Source: Mumia sp050632745 (GTDB taxonomy: Bacteria > Actinomycetota > Actinomycetes > Propionibacteriales > Nocardioidaceae). Taken from it: a stretch of DNA of 64,000 nt. The notes beneath the pieces are model-generated. The model did not search any database, had not been told where the DNA came from, and was given only the letters and a program-made list of their open reading frames with translations. The stretch is taken from NCBI RefSeq assembly GCF_050632745.1, contig NZ_JBODSD010000004.1, positions 124,001 through 188,000 of the forward strand. Direction: 5' to 3'. The position numbers and the translations under genes were made by a program. Positions 9,255-19,619 of this stretch are shown one piece after another (the first letter of the stretch is position 1; the number at the start of each line of letters is the position of its first letter).

Positions 9255-9557
9255 TCAGCGCACGTACACGCTGCCGTCGAAGTTGAGCATCCCCGCAGAC
9301 TCCAGCCCGATCGTGGTCTCGCTGTTCTCGTCGTCGTCGACGTGGGTCTCCACGTCGACGGCGGCGACCTCGGCGATCAGGATCGCGTGGACCTGGGCCG
9401 TCCGGATGCCGTGACCCGAGCGGTCGGTCAGCACGCCGTCCTCCAAGAACAGGAAGCCGTCGCGCAGCCCGAGGATCCGCGCGTACGGGTGCAGCTCACG
9501 CGTGCCGTCCGTGCGCCGGACGGACAGCGTGCTGAAGGCGTTGGTCTCGCTGGTCAC
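9255..9557 (-). CDS. Small protein of unknown function
   Basis: This 100-residue reading frame starts at GTG and has no signal peptide or membrane segment. It is acidic, with a DDDENSE stretch near residue 78, and I recognise no family. Codon use looks normal, with G/C at third positions, and the frame fills the space between gluD and the DUF4442 gene. A GACACT hexamer (9564-9569) ends 6 nt before the start, fitting the leaderless pattern seen elsewhere in the window. Confidence 0.6.
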   Translation of the reverse strand: MTSETNAFSTLSVRRTDGTRELHPYARILGLRDGFLFLEDGVLTDRSGHGIRTAQVHAILIAEVAAVDVETHVDDDENSETTIGLESAGMLNFDGSVYVR

Positions 9558-9582
9558 GCGGACAGTGTCGCACCCGCCTCCG

Positions 9583-10047
9583 CTAGCGTCCTGGCTTCGG
9601 CGTCACCCACAGGTGGATGACCCCGTCGACGACGCGCGTGCCGTCAGCGCGCGTCGCGTGCACCCGCACGTCGACCTCCGGTGCCTTCGCCCAGTCGGCC
9701 TCGGTCGTCTCGGCGACGCAGACGAGGTCGCTGGTCGACTTCGCGAGGTAGGCGACGTCCATGCCCTTCGGCAGCCAGCGGTAGCCGTCCGGCACGGTCG
9801 CCTCGGCGAGGAGGCCCATCGCCGCCTCCAGACCGTTGCACACCGCGATCGCGTGCACGGTGCCGATGTGGTTCTGGACGCCCCACCGCTTGGGAAGCAC
9901 GAGCTCGGCGTGGTGCGGACGCATCGCCGTCACCCGCGGGCGCACGGTCCTGAAGTACGGCGCCTTGAGGCTGAAGGCCAGACCGAAGAGACGGTCGCCG
10001 AGAGGGAGGGACGAGATGCGCTCGTAGAGGGCCAGCGTCGAGTTCAT
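9583..10047 (-). CDS. DUF4442 hotdog-fold thioesterase-like protein
   Basis: The 154-residue protein matches the DUF4442/YiiD C-terminal type of hotdog fold. An initial helix (LYERISSLPLGDRLFGLAF) is followed by the core HAELVLPKRWGVQNHIGTVH and a central GLEAAMGLLAE helix. Such proteins are usually acyl-CoA thioesterase-like; no substrate is known. The ATG at 10047 is chosen because TACTGT (10055-10060) ends exactly 7 nt upstream, although the frame stays open further 5'. An inverted repeat GTTAC-n6-GTAAC (10069-10084) lies just upstream. Confidence 0.78.
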   Translation of the reverse strand: MNSTLALYERISSLPLGDRLFGLAFSLKAPYFRTVRPRVTAMRPHHAELVLPKRWGVQNHIGTVHAIAVCNGLEAAMGLLAEATVPDGYRWLPKGMDVAYLAKSTSDLVCVAETTEADWAKAPEVDVRVHATRADGTRVVDGVIHLWVTPKPGR

Positions 10048-10068
10048 GAGCGGCACAGTAGCAGGTTT

Positions 10069-10084
10069 GTTACCGACGAGTAAC
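10069..10084. promoter_or_regulatory. GTTAC-n6-GTAAC inverted repeat upstream of DUF4442 gene
   Basis: GTTAC at 10069-10073 and GTAAC at 10080-10084 are separated by CGACGA. The spacing and sequence resemble one half of an actinobacterial GlnR box (gTnAC-n6-GaAAC). It sits 22 nt above the DUF4442 start and overlaps the end of the acetyltransferase gene. It may be coincidence. Confidence 0.25.
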
Positions 10085-10630
10085 CATCTGCTCCGCCTGA
10101 CCTCTCGAGAGACGGCAGACGATCTCTGCGTACTCCTCGCCCGGCATCTGGATCCACTGCCGCTGCTCGAAACCGAGCTTGTCGAGCACGCGGAGCGACG
10201 CCACGTTTCGGGCGTCCGGGCACGCCACGAACCACGGGGCGTCCGGGTAGTCCGGCAGCAGGACGTCACCGACGTACGCCGTCAGCATGCGCGTGCCGAT
10301 CCCCGCCCCGATCAGGCCCGGCTCCCCGATGAGGTAGTCGAAGCCGACCGCGCCCGGCAGCTGCACACGGACGGCGAGGTCGTCCTCGGCATCGATCGGG
10401 TAGTCCTGCACGTAGCCGACCGGCTCGCCCTCGACCTGGACCACGGACATCCGGGTCGGGTGGTCGCCGCCCAAGCGCTCGGCGTACCGGTCCCGCGCGT
10501 CGTCGACGTCCTTCGGCGGGTCGCGGAACCACGCGAGCACGTGCGGCTCGTTCCGCCAACGGACCACCCGGTCGAGGTCGGCTTCTCGCATCCGGCGGAA
10601 GGTGATGTCGGGCGACGCGACGTCGGACAT
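10070..10630 (-). CDS. GNAT N-acetyltransferase, AAC(6')-like
   Basis: This 186-residue acetyltransferase has the layout of the RimJ/AAC(6')-Ib group: ITFRRMREADLDRVVRWRNE at the N-terminus, VGYVQDYPIDAE in the middle, then the acetyl-CoA region GLIGAGIGTRMLTAYV and ARNVASLRVLDKLGFEQ. Members acetylate amino groups of aminoglycosides, lysines or small molecules; the substrate cannot be read from sequence. The ATG at 10630 lies 7 nt after TACCCT (10638-10643, complement), so the mRNA is probably leaderless. The gene is divergent from the CapA-like gene, with both promoters inside 35 bp. Confidence 0.85.
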   Translation of the reverse strand: MSDVASPDITFRRMREADLDRVVRWRNEPHVLAWFRDPPKDVDDARDRYAERLGGDHPTRMSVVQVEGEPVGYVQDYPIDAEDDLAVRVQLPGAVGFDYLIGEPGLIGAGIGTRMLTAYVGDVLLPDYPDAPWFVACPDARNVASLRVLDKLGFEQRQWIQMPGEEYAEIVCRLSRGQAEQMVTRR

Positions 10631-10637
10631 GGGCCCG

Positions 10638-10659
10638 AGGGTACGGCGCCACGTAGCCT
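10638..10659. promoter_or_regulatory. Back-to-back -10 boxes of divergent leaderless promoters
   Basis: On the minus strand TACCCT (10643-10638) ends 7 nt before the ATG at 10630. On the plus strand TAGCCT (10654-10659) ends 6 nt before the ATG at 10666. No ribosome site is present on either side. Confidence 0.5.
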
Positions 10660-10665
10660 CGGGGA

Positions 10666-12105
10666 ATGGGACGCACCGCGCTCCTTCTCTCCGCCCTCCT
10701 GCTCGCGGGCGCCTGCACCGCGCCGACGGAGCGGGCGGAGCCGGCCGAGACCAGCCCGCCCCCGGACGGACCGACGTCACCGGTCGACCCGCCCGCGTCG
10801 GGAGGTCCTGGCGAGACCCCGCAGCCCGACCCGGCCGACACCACCCGGATCCTCGTCACCCACCACCACTCCCCCGTCCGTGTGCTCTCCACGCCGGGCG
10901 CCGTGCGCCTCCTGAGCTCGGGAGCGCCTCCCGGCCTGCAGCTGGTCACGGACCGCTCGGACGTCCCCACCGCCGAGCACGTCGCCGACCCGGCGGCCAT
11001 CGTCGCGCGCGTCCGGCAGGACCCCTTGCTGATCGGTTACGTGCCGGTCTCGGTGGTGGACGAGACGGTCCATGCCGTGCGCGTCGGCAGTGTGGACCCG
11101 CTGCGCGACCTCGCCGCCTATCCGTTGCGCAGCGACGGGCCGCTTCCTGATCCGGAGGTCGTCACGCTCGCGATCACCGGCGACATCATGCTCGGGCGTC
11201 GGGTCGGCGACCACCTGCGCGACACCGGCGGTTCGACGTCGGTGTTCCGCCCGTTCGCCGAACGGCTCGCGGCCGCCGACATCACGGTGGGGAACCTCGA
11301 GTCGACGCTGTCGCAGCGCGGGTCGCCGACGCAGGGCGGTGACTCCTTCGGAGCCGACCCTGCCGTCCGCGAAGGGCTGCGGACCGCGGGCTTCGACGTG
11401 ATCGGGCTCGCGAACAACCACCTCGGCGACTTCGGCGACCGGGCCATGCTCGACACGTTCGCGCTGCTGCGGGCCGCGGGGCTGCCCTACGTCGGAGCGG
11501 GTCGCGATCGCGCCGAGGCGGAGCGCCCGCTGGTCGTCGAGCGGGGCGGGACGTCGGTGGGGTTCCTGGCCGTGGACTCGATCGGCGAGACGCCCGCCGC
11601 GACTGCGTCGGCGCCGGGCACGAGCCGCCTCGACATGCCGCCGCGGACCGGCCCGATGGACGAGGATCGCCTTGCGCGGCTCGCGCGCCAGGTGCGCGCG
11701 CTCGCCGCTCGTGTCGACACGGTCGTCGTGATGACCCACTGGGGCACGCAGTACACCAACGCGCCGGAGCCGTCCCAGCGCCGCGTCGCCCGGGTGCTCG
11801 CGCGGGCGGGGGCGGACGTCGTCGTCGGCGGGCACCCGCACTGGCTGCAGGGACTCGAGCAGGTCGGTGAAACCCTCGTCGTGCACTCGTTGGGCAACTT
11901 CATCTTCGACATGGACTTCCAGCGAAGGACGCAGGAAGGCGCGGTGCTCGAGCTCGTGCTGTGGGACGGCGAGGTCAGGAGCGCCGAGCTCGTCCCGTAC
12001 GTCATCGGCGAGGACTTCGCGCCGCGTCCCGTCCGCGGTGGGACCGCCCAGCGGGTGCTCGCGACGGCATGGGAGACGAGCCGCGGCCCGTACGCCCTCC
12101 CGTGA
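10666..12105 (+). CDS. CapA-family (PGA_cap) metallophosphatase-like lipoprotein
   Basis: The 479-residue protein starts with a lipoprotein signal (LLLSALLLAGAC) and a Pro/Thr/Ser-rich linker. About 125 residues without a recognised domain come next, then a poly-gamma-glutamate capsule (CapA) domain. Family motifs are ITGDIMLGRRV, GNLESTLS, GLANNHLGDFG, VVMTHWGTQY, VGGHPHWLQG and VHSLGNFIFD, which carry the Asp, Asn and His metal ligands of the calcineurin-like fold. No capB or capC is nearby, so polyglutamate synthesis is unlikely; a cell-surface phosphoesterase or amidase role is more probable. It converges with the M28 peptidase gene. Confidence 0.87.
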   Translation: MGRTALLLSALLLAGACTAPTERAEPAETSPPPDGPTSPVDPPASGGPGETPQPDPADTTRILVTHHHSPVRVLSTPGAVRLLSSGAPPGLQLVTDRSDVPTAEHVADPAAIVARVRQDPLLIGYVPVSVVDETVHAVRVGSVDPLRDLAAYPLRSDGPLPDPEVVTLAITGDIMLGRRVGDHLRDTGGSTSVFRPFAERLAAADITVGNLESTLSQRGSPTQGGDSFGADPAVREGLRTAGFDVIGLANNHLGDFGDRAMLDTFALLRAAGLPYVGAGRDRAEAERPLVVERGGTSVGFLAVDSIGETPAATASAPGTSRLDMPPRTGPMDEDRLARLARQVRALAARVDTVVVMTHWGTQYTNAPEPSQRRVARVLARAGADVVVGGHPHWLQGLEQVGETLVVHSLGNFIFDMDFQRRTQEGAVLELVLWDGEVRSAELVPYVIGEDFAPRPVRGGTAQRVLATAWETSRGPYALP

Positions 12106-12143
12106 CCTCCCGTGACCTCCGGCGACCGTGGAGGCGTCGCGGG

Positions 12144-13229
12144 TCAGCGCATCCAGCGCCAGGTGATGGTGGCCACCCAGCGGAGCTGTCGGTCGTCGAC
12201 GACGCGGGGGCGGTCGCCCTCGGAGTGGTAGCCGGCGTACGGGATGCTCCCGAGCCGCGCTGCCGGGACGTCCGCCTTCTCGTACGACCAGTGGTCGCTC
12301 GCGCGGTCCTCGCAGGTGGTGGTGGGGATGCCTCCGGCCGCGGCCGCGAGGGAGCGGACGACGCGGCCGTTGCTCGTCCCGCCGTCGCAGACCGGCACCG
12401 CCGACCCGCGGACGCCGACGCGGTCGAGCGACACCATGGCACGCAGCGCCTCGCGCTCAGCGGCGGTCATCGCGGAAACCCGGTGCTGCGAGCCGAAGTG
12501 GTGCAGGTCGTCGCCGGGACCGCGTGGCTCCTCCGCCCCGAACGCGACGAACCGCACGGGGAGCCTTGTCCCGTACGCCGCCGCGAGCCGCCCGAGCTCG
12601 CGGACCACCGCCACCCCTGAGGCGTTGTCCTCGGCGCCGGGCGAGACGGCCACGGTGTCCAGGTGGGCGCCGACCACGAGGTGCGGGCGCGTCGGGTCGA
12701 ACCCCGGAGGGTCCGCGATCACGTTCTGGGAGCGTCCTGCCTCGACCGGCACGCCCCACGAGTCGCCTGCGGGGACGGGGAAGGCTTCGCGCGTGACGCG
12801 GTAGCCGAGCTGCTCCATCTCGCCGCTGAACCAGTCGGCCGCTTCGCGGAAGGACGCCGAGGTCGCGAGCCGCGGGCCGATCGTCCCCGCGAGGTGGCGG
12901 ATAGCCTGCCGCATCGCGGCGACATCCGCCGCCGGCGACTCGGGTTTCGGAGGCACGCCCGGCGACGGCGCCGCCGTCCCCGGCTCGCCCGGCGAAGCGC
13001 CCGTGTCCTCCGGAGCCACGCCACCCGACGAGGCGTCCGGTGAGGTCGTCCCGTCCGCGGCTGCCCCCGTCGACGCCGACGGGCTTACCGAGGAGGTCGC
13101 CGGCGCGGGCTCGGCCGACGTCGGCCCGGCATCGGGCCCGCTCCCGCCGCAGGCACTGACCGCCAGCAGGAGCGCGACACCGGCGAGGGCACTGCGCACT
13201 CCCCCATGCTGGCACGCCGCGCGCGCCAC
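12144..13229 (-). CDS. M28-family metallopeptidase lipoprotein
   Basis: This is a secreted zinc aminopeptidase-like protein of about 361 residues. A signal with lipobox LLAVSAC is followed by a 60-residue Pro/Ser/Thr/Ala linker and the M28 catalytic domain. The zinc and catalytic residues are visible in VVGAHLDTVAVSPGAEDNAS (His, Asp, Asp), FGAEEPRG (Glu-Glu), AMVSLDRVG (Asp) and YHSEGD (His). The outermost GTG start is given; a GTG at 13199 gives a cleaner signal peptide and may be the real start. The gene begins 8 nt after recX on the same strand, so read-through from recA-recX is possible. Confidence 0.88.
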   Translation of the reverse strand: MARAACQHGGVRSALAGVALLLAVSACGGSGPDAGPTSAEPAPATSSVSPSASTGAAADGTTSPDASSGGVAPEDTGASPGEPGTAAPSPGVPPKPESPAADVAAMRQAIRHLAGTIGPRLATSASFREAADWFSGEMEQLGYRVTREAFPVPAGDSWGVPVEAGRSQNVIADPPGFDPTRPHLVVGAHLDTVAVSPGAEDNASGVAVVRELGRLAAAYGTRLPVRFVAFGAEEPRGPGDDLHHFGSQHRVSAMTAAEREALRAMVSLDRVGVRGSAVPVCDGGTSNGRVVRSLAAAAGGIPTTTCEDRASDHWSYEKADVPAARLGSIPYAGYHSEGDRPRVVDDRQLRWVATITWRWMR

Positions 13230-13237
13230 GGTGGCCG

Positions 13238-13819
13238 TCAGGCGTCGTCCTCCCAGCCGCCGGCCTCCATCGGGTCGTCCGCCGCCCCGACCTCCTCACG
13301 GACGATCCGGTAGGCGAGACCGGGCCCGTATCCCTTGCGCCCGAGCGCACCGACGAGCCTCCGGACCTTGACCTGCTCCTCGACATTGCGCATCGCCCGC
13401 AGCTTCTTGCGGACGACGGCGCGTGCCGCCTCCTCCTCCGAGGCCGGGTCGATGGTGTCGATCGTGTCGCGCACGATCTCGTCGTCGATGCCCTTGCGGC
13501 GCAGCTCCAGAGCGAGGGCACGGCCCGCAAGACCGCGCGTCTGCTGACGCGAGCGCACCCAGAGCTGCGCGAACTCCTCGTCGTCGACGAGCCCGACCTC
13601 CTCGAACCGGTCGAGCATCTGCGCGGCGATCTCGTCCGGCACGTTGCGCCGGGCGAGCTGCGCCGCGAGCTCGGCCCGTGAGCGGGGCTGCTCCGCGAGC
13701 CGGTCGAGGAGGATCTTGCGGGCGACGGACTCGTGGTCCGGCTCGGGACCCAGGTCGCGTTCGGCGTCGGGCTCGGGATCCCGGCGGCGCCAGGACCCCG
13801 AGCGCTGCGTGCGCGCCAT
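13238..13819 (-). CDS. recX: Regulatory protein RecX
   Basis: RecX binds RecA filaments and limits their activity. The 193-residue protein has the tandem three-helix repeats of the family: ARKILLDRLAEQPRSRAELA, then VGLVDDEEFAQLWVRSRQQT, GRALALELRRKGIDDEIV, and a C-terminal repeat around RRLVGALGRKGYGPGLAYRI. The N-terminus is charged and variable. It begins 2 nt after recA and is surely cotranscribed, the usual actinobacterial arrangement. Confidence 0.93.
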   Translation of the reverse strand: MARTQRSGSWRRRDPEPDAERDLGPEPDHESVARKILLDRLAEQPRSRAELAAQLARRNVPDEIAAQMLDRFEEVGLVDDEEFAQLWVRSRQQTRGLAGRALALELRRKGIDDEIVRDTIDTIDPASEEEAARAVVRKKLRAMRNVEEQVKVRRLVGALGRKGYGPGLAYRIVREEVGAADDPMEAGGWEDDA

Positions 13820-13821
13820 GC

Positions 13822-14913
13822 TCAGAAGTCGACCGCGGCCTTGTCAGCCTTGCCCGCGCCGGCGCCTGCGGCGACCGCGTCGGCAGGCTCGTCCACCGCG
13901 GCGCCGATGCCGAGGTGCTCCATGATCTTCTTCTCGAGCTCGTTGGCGAGGTCGGGGTTGTCGCGCAGGAAGTTGCGCGCGTTCTCCTTGCCCTGGCCGA
14001 GCTGGTCGCCCTCGTACGTGTACCAAGCGCCGGCCTTGCGGACGAAGCCCGCGTCGACGCCGACGTCGAGGAGGCTGCCCTCGCGGCTGATGCCCTGGCC
14101 GTACATGATGTCGAACTCGGCCTGCTTGAACGGCGGGGCCATCTTGTTCTTGACGACCTTGCACCGAGTGCGGTTGCCGACCATGTCGGTGCCGTCCTTG
14201 AGCGTCTCGATGCGCCGCACGTCGAGCCGGACCGAGGCGTAGAACTTGAGCGCCTTGCCGCCCGTCGTGGTCTCGGGCGAGCCGAACATGACGCCGATCT
14301 TCTCGCGGAGCTGGTTGATGAAGATCGCGGTCGTGCCGGCGCCGTTGAGCGCGCCGGTGAGCTTGCGCAGCGCCTGGCTCATGAGACGCGCCTGCAGACC
14401 GACGTGGCTGTCACCCATCTCGCCCTCGATCTCCGCACGGGGAACGAGCGCCGCGACGGAGTCGATGACGATGATGTCGAGCGCGCCGGAGCGGATCAGC
14501 ATGTCGGCGATCTCGAGGGCCTGCTCTCCGGAGTCCGGCTGGGACACGAGGAGGGCGTCGGTGTCGACGCCGAGAGCCTTGGCGTAGTCGGGATCGAGCG
14601 CGTGCTCGGCGTCGATGAACGCCGCGATGCCGCCGGCGCGCTGGGCGTTGGCCACGGCGTGCAGGGCGACCGTCGTCTTGCCGGAGGACTCCGGGCCGTA
14701 GATCTCGACGATGCGGCCACGCGGGAGCCCGCCGATGCCGAGGGCGATGTCCAGAGAGGTCGCCCCGGTGGGGATGACCTCGATCGGGATCTTGCCGCGC
14801 TCGCCCAGGCGCATCACCGATCCCTTGCCGTGCGAACGCTCGATCTGCGCCATCGCCGCATCGAGTGCCTTGTCGCGGTCCTTCGGTGCTCCCTTGCCCG
14901 GGTCAGCAGCCAT
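13822..14913 (-). CDS. recA: Recombinase RecA
   Basis: RecA forms filaments on single-stranded DNA for homologous recombination and SOS signalling. The 363-residue protein carries Walker A GPESSGKTT, LDIIVIDSVAALVPRAEIEG around Walker B, and the C-terminal acidic and Ala-rich tail. It has no intein, unlike the M. tuberculosis protein. The ATG at 14913 follows GAAGGGA at about 8 nt. The promoter at 14958-14980 matches the LexA-independent RecA-NDp motif, and I found no LexA box in the 150-nt gap to katE. Confidence 0.98.
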   Translation of the reverse strand: MAADPGKGAPKDRDKALDAAMAQIERSHGKGSVMRLGERGKIPIEVIPTGATSLDIALGIGGLPRGRIVEIYGPESSGKTTVALHAVANAQRAGGIAAFIDAEHALDPDYAKALGVDTDALLVSQPDSGEQALEIADMLIRSGALDIIVIDSVAALVPRAEIEGEMGDSHVGLQARLMSQALRKLTGALNGAGTTAIFINQLREKIGVMFGSPETTTGGKALKFYASVRLDVRRIETLKDGTDMVGNRTRCKVVKNKMAPPFKQAEFDIMYGQGISREGSLLDVGVDAGFVRKAGAWYTYEGDQLGQGKENARNFLRDNPDLANELEKKIMEHLGIGAAVDEPADAVAAGAGAGKADKAAVDF

Positions 14914-14957
14914 CAGCGTGGTCCCTTCACATGTCTCGTGTCCGCCGGTCATCCACG

Positions 14958-14980
14958 ACGTTAGGGGCCGGCACCGACAC
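14958..14980 (-). promoter_or_regulatory. LexA-independent (PafBC-type) recA promoter
   Basis: Read on the minus strand the sequence is GTGTCGGTG, then 8 nt, then TAACGT. The mycobacterial RecA-NDp consensus is tTGTCRgtg-N8-TAnnnT, so only the first base differs and the spacing is exact. Transcription would begin near 14951, leaving about a 38-nt leader with a ribosome site before recA. Confidence 0.75.
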
Positions 14981-15064
14981 TTCGTGCACGTCGCACGCGT
15001 GCTGTGGAGTCCGGGCCCGTCCGTCGACCTGGGGACGACACTAGTCCGAACACGACGGCGTACC

Positions 15065-17323
<2,259 letters not shown>

Positions 17324-17373
17324 GTCGCTCCTTCGGTCGTCAGAGGCTCATGCCATGTCGCACGCGCGGTCAG

Positions 17374-17398
17374 GTACCCGCATGCCGCACGAGCACGC
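17374..17398 (-). promoter_or_regulatory. Candidate SigB/SigF-type stress promoter of katE
   Basis: On the minus strand GCGT (17398-17395) is followed by 15 nt and GGGTAC (17379-17374), which fits the actinobacterial GNNT-N14-16-GGGTAC consensus for general-stress sigma factors. The leader to the katE ATG would be about 45 nt. A GCCGC/GCGGC inverted repeat (17385-17402) overlaps the spacer. Confidence 0.45.
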
Positions 17399-17465
17399 GG
17401 CCTCCCGCCGACAATCTGGACCTCGAACGCCGGACGGCGAAGACACGCCGGGCGAACCGCGGACC

Positions 17466-18698
17466 TCAGCGGCGCGCCTTGACCCTGACCGCCTTGCTCG
17501 GGGTCCCGGCCCCTGCCTTCGACAGGGCGACCACCCGGCAGGCGTACGCACGACCGGGCTTGAGCCTGGTGACGACGACGCGGCGCTTGGCGGGCCCGAT
17601 CTTGGCCCGGCGCACGTGCGATCCCCGGGTCGCCCTGCAGGTGACGCGGTAGCCGCGCACCGCGGCGCCCCGCGCGGTCGCCTTCCGGAAGCGGACCACG
17701 GCCTTGCGCGACGTCGTACGCGTGGCCCGCACCTTCGTCGGGCGTGTCGGCGTGATCGTGCCGCGCCGCACGTACAGGCGCCGGTGCGAGAACGTCATGC
17801 CGTCGATCACGATCCGCACGCTGCCCCCGGCGTGCGCGACCGTGGTGGTCGCGCCGGCGGCGCCGGTGACCGTCACGCCGGCCGGCGTCAGCGTGGCCGG
17901 GTCCGGGACGCCGTACGCGGTTCGTAGGAACGCGTGCGGGATGCTCAGCTCGGTGCGTCCGCGCACCACGGTGACGCCGTCCTCCCGGTAGTGACGGTTG
18001 GCCAGGTCGATGCGCATCATGTCGGCGCCGGTGCTCGGGTCGACGACCACGGCCGGCGGCATGCTCGCGGCGGCGGCGTTGGTGAAGAAGTCCATCCCGT
18101 ACGCGGCCGCCCGCTGCACCGGGTCGGTCCACTGGGCGTAGTCCGAGACGTCGAGCGACCACGCTGCGTCCCACTCGTGGTTGTCGACCGGATCGGGGTC
18201 GGCGGCCCACTCCGGGCATCGCCACGGCCAGACGGAGACGTCGCACTGGCCCGAGATCGTCACCGGCCGCAGCGACACCGTGACGCGGTGGCCCGTGCCG
18301 GTGGTGCTCCGGGTCACCGTCGCGTCGCGGGCGTACCCCGCGACGGACCGCGGGACGATCCCGCCCGTCTCGAGGGTCAGCGTCCACCGGTCGGTGAGCG
18401 CGGACGCTCCCAGGTCGAAGCTCCCCGCACGCAGCGCGTGGAGCATGAGCACCTGGGCACCCTCGATCTCGGCGCGCTTCGCGGAGATCTGCCACGTCGG
18501 GTCGCCCGCCGGCACGACGACGCCGTTGCGCGTGACGGTCCCGAGGCACGGAAGGCCGGCACCGGGAGAGCCGCATCGGGGGATGTCGGTGGTGGGCACG
18601 GGGTCTGCGGGCGCCGGGCCGGCCGGCACCACCGTCAGGAGCGCCGCCACCACGGTCACCACCACCGCGACCGCGATCCGCTTCGAAGACGTCGTCAT
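17466..18698 (-). CDS. Secreted protein with C-terminal fibronectin-III-like domain
   Basis: The 410-residue protein has a Sec signal (VAVVVTVVAALLTVVPAG, cleavage near PAPA-DP). A beta-rich unknown region of about 270 residues follows. The C-terminus is a fibronectin-III-like module (KVRATRTTSRKAVVRFRKAT, then YACRVVALSKAGAGTPSKAV). The tail is strongly basic, ending VRVKARR, and may bind the anionic cell wall. I recognise no catalytic motif. TACGCT (18712-18707, minus) ends 8 nt before the ATG and no ribosome site is seen. Confidence 0.8.
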   Translation of the reverse strand: MTTSSKRIAVAVVVTVVAALLTVVPAGPAPADPVPTTDIPRCGSPGAGLPCLGTVTRNGVVVPAGDPTWQISAKRAEIEGAQVLMLHALRAGSFDLGASALTDRWTLTLETGGIVPRSVAGYARDATVTRSTTGTGHRVTVSLRPVTISGQCDVSVWPWRCPEWAADPDPVDNHEWDAAWSLDVSDYAQWTDPVQRAAAYGMDFFTNAAAASMPPAVVVDPSTGADMMRIDLANRHYREDGVTVVRGRTELSIPHAFLRTAYGVPDPATLTPAGVTVTGAAGATTTVAHAGGSVRIVIDGMTFSHRRLYVRRGTITPTRPTKVRATRTTSRKAVVRFRKATARGAAVRGYRVTCRATRGSHVRRAKIGPAKRRVVVTRLKPGRAYACRVVALSKAGAGTPSKAVRVKARR

Positions 18699-18756
18699 GG
18701 GCGGCGAGCGTAGCGGCGCGGACGGGCCGCTCGGGCGCTCTTTGCGCAGGATCTCC

Positions 18757-19569
18757 CTACGGCAGCGCGAACGGCAGCTCGAGCCCGTCCAGGGAGCTCG
18801 AGCACGCGCAGCCACGGTCGGTGCCGAGACCGCCGACCACGCCGCGCAACGCCTCGCGCAGCGAGCCGAGATGCTCCCCGAAGACCCGCAGCACCTCGGC
18901 GTGGCTGACCTCCTCGCCCGCCTCGACGCCCGCATCGAGGTCCGTGACGAGCGCGATGGTGGCGTAGCAGAGCGCCAGCTCGCGCGCGAGGACCGCCTCG
19001 GGGTGCCCGGTCATGCCGATGACCGACCAGCCCTCCCGCGAGTACCACCGGGACTCGGCCCGCGTGGAGAACCGCGGCCCGTCGATGACGACCAGCGCCC
19101 CACCGTCGACCGCGCCGCCCGGTGCACCGTCGATCAGGGCCTTGCGCAGCCGCGGGCAGTACGGGTCGGCGAAGGCGACGTGCACCGCGCCCTCGTCGTA
19201 GTACGTCTGCTTCCGCGTCGTCGTCCGGTCGACGAGCTGGTCCGGCACCACCAGCGTCCCCGGACCCAGCTCCGGCTGGAGACCTCCGACCGCGCACGGC
19301 GCGAGCACTTGCCGGACGCCGATGCTGCGCAGCGCCCAGAGGTTCGCGCGGTACGGGACCCGGTGCGCCGGGAAGCGGTGCCCCTGGCCGTGCCGAGGGA
19401 GGAACGCCACCGCGCGTGGCCCCCCATCGGTCGGGACGGTCCCGACGGAGATCGGCGCCGACGGGGGTCCGTACGGCGTCTCGACGTCGACCTCGCGGAC
19501 GTCGTCGAGGAACGTGTAGAAGCCGGTCCCGCCGATGACGGCGACCTCCGGAGCGATCGGGGCGTCCAT
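18757..19569 (-). CDS. mtnP: S-methyl-5'-thioadenosine phosphorylase
   Basis: The enzyme phosphorolyses methylthioadenosine to adenine and methylthioribose-1-phosphate in methionine salvage and polyamine recycling. The 270-residue protein has the PNP/MTAP family-2 motifs VAVIGGTGFY at the N-terminus, FLPRHGQGH, HRVPYRANLWAL, VIDGPRFSTRAE and the substrate region VIGMTGHPEAVLARELALCY. Thr rather than Asn in MTGHPE leaves room for a related purine nucleoside specificity. CAGACT ends 7 nt before the ATG. No other salvage gene (mtnA, mtnB) is in the window. Confidence 0.88.
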   Translation of the reverse strand: MDAPIAPEVAVIGGTGFYTFLDDVREVDVETPYGPPSAPISVGTVPTDGGPRAVAFLPRHGQGHRFPAHRVPYRANLWALRSIGVRQVLAPCAVGGLQPELGPGTLVVPDQLVDRTTTRKQTYYDEGAVHVAFADPYCPRLRKALIDGAPGGAVDGGALVVIDGPRFSTRAESRWYSREGWSVIGMTGHPEAVLARELALCYATIALVTDLDAGVEAGEEVSHAEVLRVFGEHLGSLREALRGVVGGLGTDRGCACSSSLDGLELPFALP

Positions 19570-19619
19570 GCGGCCGAGTCTGCCAGCGCCCCGGTCCGTC
19601 GGCAGCCCTCAGTGGGTGG

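Noticed and set aside
12096..12115. Tandem CCTCCCGTGA repeat at the capA-like stop
   Set aside because: Only two units; the first contains the stop codon. Probably replication slippage without function.
13822..14913. Intein in recA as in M. tuberculosis
   Set aside because: Length of 363 residues and continuous core exclude an insertion.
14914..15064. LexA/SOS box upstream of recA
   Set aside because: GTTCG occurs once on the minus strand but no paired CGAAC at the right spacing; the region is better explained by the RecA-NDp motif.
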